Part shown: piece after piece, positions 39,001 to 51,180 of the stretch
Layout: each line of letters starts with the position of its first letter
How positions within the stretch are numbered: the stretch's first letter is position 1
Assembly: GCF_036417845.1 (NCBI RefSeq)
Contig: NC_090020.1
Coordinates: 49,336,425-49,400,424, forward strand
DNA length: 64,000 bases
From: Apteryx mantelli
Lineage: Eukaryota; Chordata; Aves; Apterygiformes; Apterygidae
Reading direction: 5' to 3'
Translations under genes and position numbers: made by a program
Notes under the pieces: model-generated
The model's database searches: none
What the model saw: the letters and a program-made list of their open reading frames with translations, nothing else
What the model was told of the DNA's origin: nothing

Positions 39001-42000
39001 TACCAGAGCAATCTGGAACAACACATGAGAAGCTGCTGTACCTGTCCCAGTAGTGTTCACACACTTCCTTTCCACCTTCTTTACCTTTACCTTCCTCAAC
39101 ATGTATTAATGTGGTTACACTACTGTTATATAGAGATATTCCATGGTCTTTCCGAGGAAAATGACTTTGCGTATTGCACACTCTCCCAAAGTCTGCTTAA
39201 GTGTGGCTTCACAGTGCAACGCTTTCTGTGGAATAGGATGCTTGCTTTAAAAAAAAGAATATTAATCCAGACATACAGTTCATGCGTCAAATTAAAAAGA
39301 TAACTTATTCATAGATGGACAGAGGAAAAAATTCCTCTTCTGCTTTCAGAAGGACATGAGTGCCAACACAGTTTATTTGGCTGTAAAAGTCAGGATGATA
39401 GCGTTTAAATAATTTATGTGCGAGCTAGTTGCTTTGTAAGTTGCAAATTTGCCATTTACAATCTTAACAAAGAAAATCCATTGACACTTTATGAGAATGG
39501 CTTGATTTTCTAAGAGAATTACCTTTTTTATAATTCACAGCTGGAAGAAGTTGACTGAGCCTGCTTAAATGAAGGTCTCTGAGATACAAGAATATACAGA
39601 ATACTGTTCTGCACACTGTGGTAGAGTTGTGACTTTTTGTGCTTCTATTTAGATGGATTAGTCCTTTTCTTTACAGGTCACGAATAAATCAAGCCTGCCA
39701 GGAGGCAGGCTACATAAAATAGGATGTAAGTGAATATTTACAGGACATTTAAGGGACTCTTTAACTTAAACATGAAAAGTAGTGCAATTCAATAGTTTTT
39801 ACTGGTTTTCAGCAGGATTCCTAATAGTTAGACATTAATAAAACTAAGGATATAATTCTTGTTAGGATTTTAAAAGAACAAAAGAATCAGAAAAATGCAA
39901 GTAAAACATACTATTTTCAGCAGTACACAAGGTTTTCAATAAATTGGATTATACTTTACTTGTTCAAATACAAACTTAAACAGAAAGAAAATCCTGTTTT
40001 GTTTCAAGAAAGAGCAAACAAATAAACACTCAATATTTTTCCTTAATTTGTGAGAGTCACGAGGCAGTGTATAAAATAATATTGGCCATATTTAAGAATA
40101 AATATTTTTTTCCAATCTGAAAATAATTTTTCAGAGGAAAAAAAGTAAAGCAATACTTTATTGTTCTAAAGCACATCTACATGAATGCCAAAATTCTCCA
40201 AAATTCAGATATATGGTGCATTTGAAGCTTGACAGTATATTTTATAATACATAGAATACTCCTGTAATATTTTTAATCATGAGTTCTGACCTCATTATAC
40301 TTAAAAATACTTAAAAAATTATTTTAATACATCACTTTTAATAAAAACAGCATTGTATCTCAGAAAAAGGTAACTTCATGTGTTCTCAGCTGAGAACAAT
40401 ATGACAGTTTTGTATATAAAATGGATTGGATTTAAACATAATGAAAATTATTTTTATCCTCCTCTTTCATCCCTGAAATACATTTGAAAGATTTTTTGCT
40501 AGTATTAACTCATTTACTGTTCTGTAACAAATTCTGGAGCAAATTTGGAAAACTCATTTTCCTACTCCGTTAGTTGCTGCATCCTATTTGATTTCCTCCT
40601 TGACAGCTTGAATAAGGTCTTTTCTTCCACCTGAATATTTATTTCCTGCCACTTTGGGAAGAGTTAACACAATCATTCTTTGTGGGCACTGACTTCAATT
40701 TGTAGCAACCTGTCAGAGACTCCATTTGTTGACAAACATGAAATCAAAATTGACACTCTGCCTAAGGATTGAGACTCCTGACAAAAAGGAAAAGGAGTTA
40801 TTGAGACTCCTGCAGTTGCCTCTGGGGCGCATGAGGGCCCTGGGAGGGTTTAGGGCTCCTCACTCCTCTCCCTGCAGGGTCTGGTGAGCACCCCTGAAAC
40901 ATATAGCTCCAGGCTTTGGGTCTCAGTGTGGCCGCTTTGTGGCCAAGAAAACAGCTAAAGACATCTGTAAAAGTTCTAAGCTATTCCACATCATAATGAC
41001 AGGAAATCAAGGATTTATTGTTTATTCCCATAGAGAACAGTATTTAATTAAAGGAAAGGAAGGAAAGAACTCAGGAAAGGAAACCATGGATACCAAATAT
41101 CTAAACCTAAACTGCTGAACATTAAAGTGACTCTAAACAATAGCAAACATTCATTGCAATTTTCCCACAAACTTTGGTTAATCTGCAAGCTGGAGCTCAG
41201 TCTACACATCCCTTTTGGGGATTCAGCTTCCTTTCAGTGGGACTGAGTCACTGGTGACATTAATCCCTGGCTATCCATTAAGTAGTGGATGCAGATGTGG
41301 CCTAAAAGAGACAAGCAGTGCTGAAATTCAGGGAGTTTGGTTCCCCTTTGTGTGGCTGGAGGTTCCAGACTATTTTCAGGACCTTTGACTGAGGGAGAGC
41401 AAATGCCACCTCTCCATTTGCTGCGAGCACCCTTCACTTCCAGTTGCTCTGACTCGGCCTCCCTCAAGTATCACGCTTGTCCACATAACCTCTTCCTGGC
41501 CGATGGCTGGTTCCCTAAAATCTTGTTTAGTCCAGCCTAGGGAGCATAGAAAGGGTGGTTCAGCTCTGCAGTGTCTTCTGAAAGTCACCACCCCCAAGCC
41601 CCCCATTAGCTAAGAGTTTAGGCATTCATGGTAAAGTCATTCTCTCTCATTCAGAGTAAAAATGACCCTTTCTTACTTTCATATTTCATCATTCATCTAC
41701 ATATAATTAAGCTGGATAGACATTCAATAGAATCTACTTTAGTACAGGAAGACCAAGCCCAATCATCTAATTTATGTCACACAGATAGGTGGGACAGCTT
41801 TGCCTAGTTCAGAAAAGATGCCATGCTTAAAAAACTGATGCCTGAATAAAGATTTTACAGCCTTTTATTATTCCTTCATAAGAAAGACAAAAAGAATTCT
41901 TTTGTTCTCTGTTTTTGAGAGAAAGATCAACAGTGGTTAGACTAGCCAAGAATTTGTGATTTAACCAATCTCACACAAAGTTTGTGGCAGAGTTGTGACA

Positions 42001-45000
42001 CTACATCTTAGAGCTGTAAAATGAAGACATTGCTGTTTTTTTTCTATTAACCCTTGTCTGTCTCCTCTGCTTAGTTTCTAAGCTCTTGCAGTTATTACAT
42101 TTATGCTGAACCAAACACATTAGATCCTTGATTCTAGTTAGTTAGTTTGCTTGGTAGAAACATTACATAGGTAAAGAATATAACAAATATACACAGCAAG
42201 TGGTAGGGAAGGAAACAAACCAGCCGTCTATAAGACAGAGCAAATAGCTGTACCATAGCAAGCCAGATCAGTGACATGCATCTATTACAAACTATCAGAG
42301 TAAAACATACTCTCTCTTGGACAGAATTTGAAATTTGCTCCTGTCCAATAAATGGTTCCCTTGAGCTGATGGTCTGCCAAGAACTAACTTCCTGCCCAGT
42401 CATCTTCAAGCAATAACTATTGAATTCTAGATAATTCATGTAGTTCATAGATCCAGGTTTGTAACAGGTTATTCAAAGCAAATCAATCCAGAATTAGTTT
42501 CCCTTAAGGAAGGAAGTAAAACCAAACCTGGGGAAAGCACAGTCAAAAAACTGGCCACTCTCCTCACCACATCATCTCTTACTCCCTACCCTCAAAGGAA
42601 TCCCTCCTCCCCCCAAAACCTCTTTACTAAAATATTCCCTTCCAAAACAAATTCAAGTTAACAGTCCCAAGTTCATCCTTTTTTTTCCCCTTGACTACAA
42701 GCCCCAGTTCTCCAAAGACAAATAACTTTTCTTTAACCATGGCAGGCGAAAGTTGCCCCCTTGTGCATATGCACTGCAATACAGTCCTTAATTACATAAT
42801 CAGAAGCTCTTTTCCCCAAAGGACTGGCCTCATTCAGCACACCAGATGGAGTATACTCAAGGAATGAACTATGGCTGCACAATGGTTTAAGATCTATGTG
42901 CTTTATTCCAAGGTTAAAAGAAAAAAGGAAAGGTTAAAAAAAATGAATAATATTCTGCAGAACTGAGTTCTACTGCTGGTTCTGACATTGCATTTCCAGG
43001 TGATGCTAAACAAATCTTTTTAAATTTTTTTTTCTACAGTTTGTCATTCTTTATGTGTTTCTCATTTTCCACCTGATCAAATAAAGATTATGGTTCTGAT
43101 CTGTAAAAGTTTAAGCTCTTACAACACAACAACGAACAAAACAGAAAATGCGAAATGCCTCAACACCCTGAGAAATCAGTTTCTAGCTATTTTAACTGAA
43201 GCTAACTTCCTAAAATGAATAACAGTCTAATTAGTCCCTCAGTCTCAGTACCCTATCTGTAAAATGGGAATAAAAATTTCTGGTTGTTTTTGTGAAACTC
43301 TCTATATTTTTATTCATGAAGATCTAAGCCTTGGAATGAGTGTCTTGCAGGAAAACCATTGTTCACGGACAAAAGCATTTGATCTATGGAATAAGATCTA
43401 AGGTCACATAAATACATGAGGATAAAACGTCACATTGAAAATCTATTTATTAAATGAGTTTCTTCCCTCTGCAGTAAGCAAGCAAAGTCCTATGGAAAAT
43501 CATTATGTATTCAATAATAATAATAGTATCATGTTTATACATAAGAGAATGAGTTAAGGCTGTGCAGAAACCTTTACTATACTTTCCAGCTGTTAAGCAC
43601 TTGATCTCTTATTTTAACTATTTTAAACTTCTCTGTATACAGTGTGGACACATTCATACACAAGCAGTGAGAGAGGCGAACAAGTGTCAGAGAACTTCTC
43701 TTTGACATGTTGTCCATACAAATACTGACATTCACTTCTCAACTAAGAGATCTGCTGTGTTTTTGAAAAGGCTTTAAGATCAAAAAAAGGTGTTTGTAAA
43801 ACAGAGCATTGTTACTCTAAGCAAATGCAAAACAGCAGAAAAGGAAAAAATGAATTTCTGACCAGGAAGATGGCCAAAATAACTTTGTAATTAATAACGT
43901 TAAAGACCACTTGAAACAGATATTATCCAATGTATGTAAAGATCTATGTCCATCCTAAACAGACTCACATCAAGGAAAGACCTTCAAATAAATACATTTC
44001 TATTTGAAGATAACAAGTAAATCCAAAGGAAAGCCAATTAAATTTTTACTTTAATACATAACATAGGAAAGAATAAAGTTTAATACTGCTTGTGTCTGAA
44101 TTCTCAATATTGTATACAGGCATTAAATATGTAATTGCCATTTTTAAGTTGGATGAGTGATCCCCTTCTTGCTACACTAAAGCATTCAACTTGCTGAATA
44201 TGTATTATTCCACACACGCGATGAAAGTGGCTTGCAGGTTCTTTGTATGTTGAAAGTTATCATCTAAATGCTGAAACTCTGTGGTTTGTTGAATTTTTCT
44301 TAGTACTACTAAGTATAATTTGTAGAAAAGAACAGGGTATTGTGTCTGTCTGCATACTCCCATACAGCAAATGGCTTTCCAGTAGCATGGTACTGCTCCT
44401 GACTTTTCCAGACATATCACCCTTCCAGACTGGAATTCCATTACTGTAATTTACAGTTCTGCAAGGTATCAGCTAAGCAGAATTGTTAGCTATAGGCTAA
44501 ATCCAGGTCACCTCTGTGGGAATTAGGCATATGACTAACTGCTTTAATATTGTTTTTTAATCACTATCTACATTAATGTGTTAGTATCTAAGTAATAAGG
44601 ATATTACAAGACCAATCTGTGAATAGCCCACATATTTGGGAGTTAAGGGGTTTACATTGCTTGTAACTAAATTATTTCTCCTCTTAGTACTCTGTGCTGA
44701 ATGTAGAAGAATCCTTCTCAATTAGAGCTGCTAAAGTGGGAATTAAATACCTTGTAATGAGATATAAAACTGTCATGTCTAGATTGTCCTTTCACATCAA
44801 ATCTAGGCTTGAAGTGAAAATCTTATTATCTGCTGCTTGTATGAAGCTATGTCTATGCAAAATGAGTTTGGTTGCCCACATACATTCACCTTTGAAAAGT
44901 ATCTGTTACAAATAAGAGAAAGCAATGACTTTTACACACTGGCCTGTTTGTACAGATCTGCGTGACTACATCTACATCAGTCTGCCACATTATTCCCAAG

Positions 45001-45104
45001 CAGTAATTTAAGTCGGAGAGCTTCATCTCTATCCACATAACATCCCACACGACAAGATCAGAGTCCCCCACTCACATCTATGCTAATAAACCACAACAAG
45101 AACT

Positions 45105-45122
45105 CTTAAGTCATGACTTAAG
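45105..45122. repeat. Perfect 18-bp palindrome (CTTAAGTCATGACTTAAG)
   Basis: The sequence equals its own reverse complement over all 18 bases. The centre holds TCATGA flanked by CTTAAG half-sites. It lies just left of the GC-elevated block. Confidence 0.9.
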
Positions 45123-45229
45123 GCATGAGGAAGGCATGATTTAAGACAGAGCCTGCAAGGTTTGCAATAACTCTGGCAAATCTCTTCTGGGCCTCCTCTC
45201 ACTACCATCTCCCCTGCATTTCTCTCATC

Positions 45230-48200
45230 TACCCATACAGTTTTATTTAAGCTGTCTGCCATTGTGCTTCAGTGTCCACACAAACCTCATTGGGCCAGTA
45301 TGGTGCAGCAGACTGTGATCTACAAGGCAAAGGTAGAGAACAGAGTTTTTTACTAAGTACAACTTTTAGCAACATCTGGTCAAGGATGAGAGGTATAACT
45401 ACCGAAGTTGCAACAACCTCGTCAGAAAAAGGCATATGGGAGTTGTTGTCTGGATAGTGTTGAGTTGTTAGATGGCATGTTTTAAGCCTACATTCACTAT
45501 GTTTTAAAAATTCCAGGTACACAAGCTGATCCCATGAACCTCTAACTTCAGGGTGCAGAAGGTTACCTTCATATTCCAGTGGCAGGAGCTGGTGCTACAT
45601 TCATAGCAGCAACCAGCTCAATCTGGGCTCTTGTTCCAATCCAGAAGCAAGCAACTCTAAACTCCAAGGGATGTACAGCACAGCAGTTTGGCACTGCACA
45701 GTTAGTGTAATTATAATCAAGGTCTGTGGCACCACCTGAGATGTTTGGTGTAATACCGCAGAATTCAGGAGGCATGGCGATTCCAGTAGCATCAGCCCAT
45801 GGATGGGACAGGGCACATGCTGTTATAGACAAAAGAGGAACATGGTAAAATGACAGCAGGGTCTCGGCAGAAGCGATTTATGTATATTTACATTAAGCAT
45901 GCTGGCTGCAGACACAATACTGATGTATATCAGAACTTCAGCAGCTGTCTCTTGCAATAAGCTAGCACCTGCTTCGAACAAAGGACAACAACTACAGTAC
46001 AATGGTGCATTGTCAGCAGCACTGCCTAACCTCTTGCTCTGCTGCCTAAAGCTGTTCTTTACAATCATCATAATTATTGGAAATTCGATTGGTCCTTAAC
46101 TCCTGCCAGGTGACTATGAATTGGCCTTCAGGCAGCTCCATACAAACCGGCACTGCCTTCTACACTGGCAGGATTACCATGATCTGTTGCACGCTTTGCA
46201 CTTTGTATGAGGAATGGCAAACCCATCCAATCTTATGGCTGCAGTAAGACCACACACTACAATGACCAGCCCCCATACAACCAACAGCGATCTTGAATAT
46301 TGTCTTGATGACAGCAGCCCTGGATAGGAGGTGTTTTGTGCGTGTGTGTTCCAACCAAGTCATCTTCTTGTTCTTCTTGCCTCCTCTTCTGGCAATGCGA
46401 CTTTATACCTGTTACTCTTCTTGCTTGATCCCAACAAAACCCTTGCACCCACTTTCAAACAGTTCCTCCCCTTCCCCTCTGCAGACACATAAAATTATGT
46501 CTCCTCCCTCTATGACCATTGGTAGCCTGTTTGTACTTACTAGAGCATGCAGCAGTTTCCCAAACAGAAATCCCTCTTTTGGTGCAAAGACACCCCCTCT
46601 CCCAAACCTGCTTTTGCAGCTGATGCTACCATTTAGCTATAACAAAGGAAATATTCACCTTCTATGTGCCCTCCTCACTTCTGAAAACATACTCCCAAGG
46701 ACATACATGACTTCTGGACGTTGACAGTGATCATCTGCAGGAGTCTATCATCTATTAGAAGGGACATGCCTCCTTGCAAGTGTCTATTATACGATGAAAA
46801 GAAGTGGATTTGTTGAGGAAGAGGTGAAGAGAGGCAGAGAGAAAAGGAATATGAAGACAGTGATTGCACACAACACAACTGCACACAACAAAAGGCAATT
46901 TGTTGCCTGCCTGCTTCATATATCCAACACGTGCCAAGGCCAGCTGTAAATGATACCTATGTAATACATCACCTTTTCCTTACTTTCATGGCTGTCCAAA
47001 GGCTAGGACCTTCTGGCCCACTTCCTCTAAGTGACTTGGAAGTACCCTCTCTTCTTTGAAAAGCTGTCCGCAAATTGGACAGAGATTACCATCATGGAAG
47101 GACATGACCTGTCAGGGTCACATTTAAAACCCATACAAAGAGTGAAGCATAGGACTTAGGGCCTTTCCAAGACTAAAATCAGACATATGTTGTAACGTGT
47201 AGCTACATTGTTGCTTGTCAAGTGCTAAAAGTGTATATAAATTTGCAATAAATGGGGAAGAAATATGTTGGTGGTACTGCATCATGGCCATCCCACACCC
47301 AAGGATAAGTAATCAGTATTCTGGTCATAGTTGTTTATCCAGGGAATGGTGCCTCCCTCTCGTGTTACTAGGGTCAACTCAAGGAGCTTGCCTGCTGCTA
47401 AGGGGAAGTTCTTCACAGCAGCTTCAGTACATGACTGGAGGCATCCGCTGTCGGGTTGTACTGGCCCAGTGACTTGGGGGGAGGGGGAACAGAAGTGTTT
47501 CTTCAGTGTTGGGCTGATAAGGAAGAGGAAGCTTGAACTGACTAGAGACCCAGTTTGGGAGCTGCTGCTGAAGAAAAGTCCATGATGGATGACAACAGAC
47601 AGGTGCCAAGAAAACGAGTTCTGGGTTATCAGCCAGCTCGGTCAAGGAGCTAACAGTACAGTGCAATAGCTAGTTCCTTCCTGGAAGGAACATTTTCACT
47701 GCTATTGGGCGGTTAATTCAGTAGCCTGGACATGTTGCTCTGGTTGGTGGAGACCTCAGTGGATGCACACTCTGTCAGTGGTGAGAGGATACCTGCAGCC
47801 ATATGGCAGTGCCAGATAAATCAGTGACATTCTCCAGAATTGTTCTTGGGATAAAAGCCTGTGAGTCTTGCTCTTTTCATTGTTGTTCATAACAAAATAC
47901 CACTTCTCCCATTAGAAACATGGGCTGAATGTTGGCTTTCCTTCAGTATTTCAGGACCTTGTGCATGAAACAAAAGAAATTGCTGTCTTCCCTCCATAGC
48001 CACCAACCGCCTGTAAAAGTCATCTTTGGTCTTGCTGTATGTTTTCTTCAGTAGTCTGTTTTTCAGACTTTAAGCTGGCACAAGTAATCAGGAAATAAAT
48101 AGCCAAGTCAGCAAAGTTGTAGCATACATTTTTCATTTCTATGACATCTTCCTCGGATCAAATAACATCTTGGGTACTGGAGCCTGGTTGCTGGGGCAGT

Positions 48201-48240
48201 AAGTGCAAGTAAGTAAGTGGTAAGTGTCAATTGTTAACCA
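45230..48240. other. GC-elevated, ORF-dense block of unknown origin
   Basis: Base composition is visibly richer in G and C than on either side, and open frames of 60-140 codons occur on both strands. The clearest is 45569-45832 on the minus strand. No start-to-stop frame is long enough to be a typical gene, adjacent frames do not join cleanly, and I recognise no transposase, reverse transcriptase, gag or envelope motif. It may be a decayed retroelement or DNA transposon, a degraded retrocopy, or an exonised non-coding transcript. No terminal repeats were identified. Confidence 0.35.
45569..45832 (-). other. Orphan open reading frame, 87 codons
   Basis: The minus-strand frame has a composition less AT-driven than most chance frames here (HPWADATGIAMPPEFC near the start, NCCAVHPLEF in the middle). 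It has several cysteines, one NYT glycosylation-type triplet, and alanine/proline-rich ends. No signal peptide or membrane segment is obvious and I do not recognise a family. It sits in the GC-elevated block, so it may be a fragment of whatever that block once was. Chance is still possible. Confidence 0.2.
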
Positions 48241-50019
48241 ACATTAGTCCTGTTGGTCAAGAGCTAAACATGTACAGAGTGTGTGCTCACTAGAGAACAG
48301 CATGTATGCTAGCCAAAACTGAACTTGTGTGTTTGCTGTGAGAAAAGAAACAAAAGGTAATCCCAAATGTTTCAACACATGTAGCTCTAAAATTTTGTAT
48401 TCGAAGCAAGTCTCGTGCTTTGGCATAAGTATTGAGCAGAATGGCTTTACTACAGAGCCTGATAACACCCCTTGTACTCAAAGCACAACTGAGTTGACAG
48501 AACAGTGACAACTGCAATGTTACCTGAGTAGGTGGCCTGAATCTTCAGTCCTAAAATTTTCTTTTTCCAGAAGAACCATGCAGCTGAAGTCCCAGACTTT
48601 GAAACAGAAATAAAAACAGCCTTTAGGTCCTGCATTTTTTAATCAGAATTTTGGTCTTTTTATGGTTTGAGAAGGAAGACAGAACTAAATATAATACCCG
48701 GAATTTTTAATTTCATCTAAAAAATACAATATGTTACAAACAATTATGTTCACACTTTTATATGGTATCCAGTCATGCAAAAGGGCAGCACAGTACCCAC
48801 AGTGTTATAAACTGAGGAAAATATCTTCATAGGGACTAAAGACAGATGCATCTGCACTCAAAACAAAGTAATTCATATTCAAATAGCAAAATAAACAGAT
48901 TTTAAAATTAATCAATTTCTTTGCATATATCCTACTTTAGCTTTCATTTTCTTTAAACATACATCTAAACAAGTGAATTTATGGATTTTTTCATTAGATA
49001 AGGCAACAACTATAGCTGTCAAGATAATCAATTAAAATTTTATTCAGGCTGTGCTCTTTACATCCAGAAGACTATAGACATCTTAGATAAAAATCTATAC
49101 TGCACACTAGAACTAAGGTATTTCTGTATCATGTTAGCGGAGACCGTGTAACACTGGAACCAGAAGCACCAGAAGCCTTTGCTTGAACGTTTTGCTCAAG
49201 CAAATAAGCCCTGCAATCATTCCTGCTCTAGGAATGAATAGCATCTCCTCCTAATGCTGTCATGTCCTAGCTTGGGTTTAAGAAAGCTCCAGCCTCCTGT
49301 GTAGACATACTTTTAACTATTCATATTTAATTTTAAGACACTATTTTCTGCATATTTAGTTTCTATTGTTGGATGGTTCTGATGCTGCTATAAAATCTAA
49401 GGCCCCAAACCAATAAACAGTTATTCAGAAAGAACATACAGAAGTGGAAAATACACTGACTAGCATGTTTTCTTTCATTTGGGGTAGTGGAGGAAGGAAA
49501 AAGGTTTTATCTCTTATAGTTGTAAAATTCAGAAAATGAATCAAATGCAAATCAGTGAGATTATGCTTAAGCCTCCAATCAGTGAGCTACCAATAACTAA
49601 GAGTCCTGATTGCCTCCTTCCATCTCCTCTGGGCAAGAACTCTGCCTACAGGCAAATGTCAACCTGTTAATTTTTTGACAGATGAGAACTGATGCAGAAA
49701 GATTCAGCAAACATGCATACTGCACTCAAGCAAGATGCCTAAGTGATTAAGGCCAAGTGTTGCTGCACCAGAAAAAACCAGTTACTTATTCTTCAGTAAT
49801 TACTGTTGTCTGAAAACTCACCCTACATGGCATGAAGCAATGCATCACAGAGATATTGGATCTAACTGAACATGCTGATTTAGATAAGAAACAGTGCACG
49901 TTAGGCCAGATAGAGCACTGAGCTGATGCAGGTGAGCTGCTCTCAGTATTTAAGTTGGCTCACTCCTAGCTTGATTTCTTTGCATGGTCCAGCATTGCCA
50001 TAACCCCAGATACAATACA

Positions 50020-50044
50020 TAATAATATTTAATAAATATTATTA
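50020..50044. repeat. AT-only inverted repeat, 12-bp arms
   Basis: Arms TAATAATATTTA and TAAATATTATTA separated by one base. Entirely A and T, so chance is likely. Confidence 0.8.
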
Positions 50045-51112
50045 AACAATAAAAGTTCCAAAGCTATATACTTTTCCCACTTAAGCACACCTTGATTAAA
50101 GACTTTCAGCGCAATGCTCTTGGGGTAGATCACATGCCTTTTACCTTGTGCTACCTACCACTCAGAAAGAACAAAGTGTGCAGATATCTTATTCCTCTTC
50201 AGTTCTTCTAATAAATTCCAACAGTATAGGTACATTGATATTACACACATACTTTTTAATATTGCTGTCTCATAGACAGCATATACTGTATTCACTTTTG
50301 GACACTGCAGTTCATGTAGCCTGTGAATCAGCTGGTTCATTTCCAGAAGAAAAGAATGAAATGGATTACATACCTACAACATAAGTCTACCAGGAAAGAA
50401 TTGAGGGTGCTTTGTTTAGAAAAGACATGGCAGAGTTGCAAGAGAGCTAAGCTCTTTCCAGCATTCACTAAAGCTAAAGTCTAATAGGCTTAACACTACT
50501 AAAAAGAAGATTTAGATTAGACATCAAGAAAAAAAATGGAATACCAACCTACTAGAAGGGATAGTTAAGCTTTGAACTAGATTTCTCTCAACTTACCTAA
50601 ATAATCTTCATCCTTGAAAGTTCAAGAAGAGTATTCAGAGGCATTACAACAACATACATATGTATGTTTGCTCTTCTTTGGATCAGTAGGTTTAACGTAT
50701 GCCATCGTAAGCTGTTTTCTGTGTTTGGAATGATGTGGGACCTTTGGACTCTTCATCAGAATCAATAAGAACAGCTATATTTGGTCTGAGTATCTTCTCT
50801 TGGACAGTGGCCAAAGCAGGTTCAAGAGAGTAAGATTAGGGCAAACATATTGCACTTCCCCTCAGGGCTCTCCAGGTTCCAAAACATTTGTGGCATAAGG
50901 GCTTCTGAATGAAGTATTCTCTTGCAAAAGTCTGTGCCAGTCTAAAAAGCCTAAAACTAGGAGTTTCATAAAAAATCCTCGTAAGATCCATTTACCTATA
51001 GCAACTTAAAAAAATAAGAAGCTTTTGAAGCAGCAAAGAGTTTGTTGATTAGAAATGAGCAATTATTTGTACAAGGCATGATCCAGTTGGCTATCTATTG
51101 AACTGACACTTC

Positions 51113-51180
51113 ACATATATAAGTATATACACGTATGTGTATATATATACACACACACACACAGGTATGCATATATAAAA
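51113..51180 (+). repeat. TA/CA dinucleotide microsatellite with internal hairpin
   Basis: Alternating purine-pyrimidine sequence (TA and CA units). It includes 9-bp perfect arms TATATACAC / GTGTATATA around a 4-nt loop at 51124-51145, then a (CA)n run. Such sequence can extrude cruciforms or adopt Z-DNA. Confidence 0.85.

Larger units (their letters stand above)
32177..45229. other. Intergenic DNA, no gene recognised
   Basis: AT-rich sequence holding a T/GT run at about 33565-33600, the orphan 159-codon frame at 35546-36025, GC-richer patches at about 34950-35250, 40790-40980 and 41220-41610, and an 18-bp perfect palindrome at the right end. No coding exons, RNA genes or recognisable mobile elements were found. 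Confidence 0.6.

Noticed and set aside
46293..46724. Plus-strand frame of about 143 codons
   Set aside because: No ATG at the start, composition driven by C/T-rich DNA, no domain, and it overlaps other equally anonymous frames.
45230..48240. Harbinger/PIF-type transposon as the source of the GC-elevated block
   Set aside because: Considered because of the composition and mixed frames, but no transposase catalytic motif or terminal inverted repeats could be pointed to.
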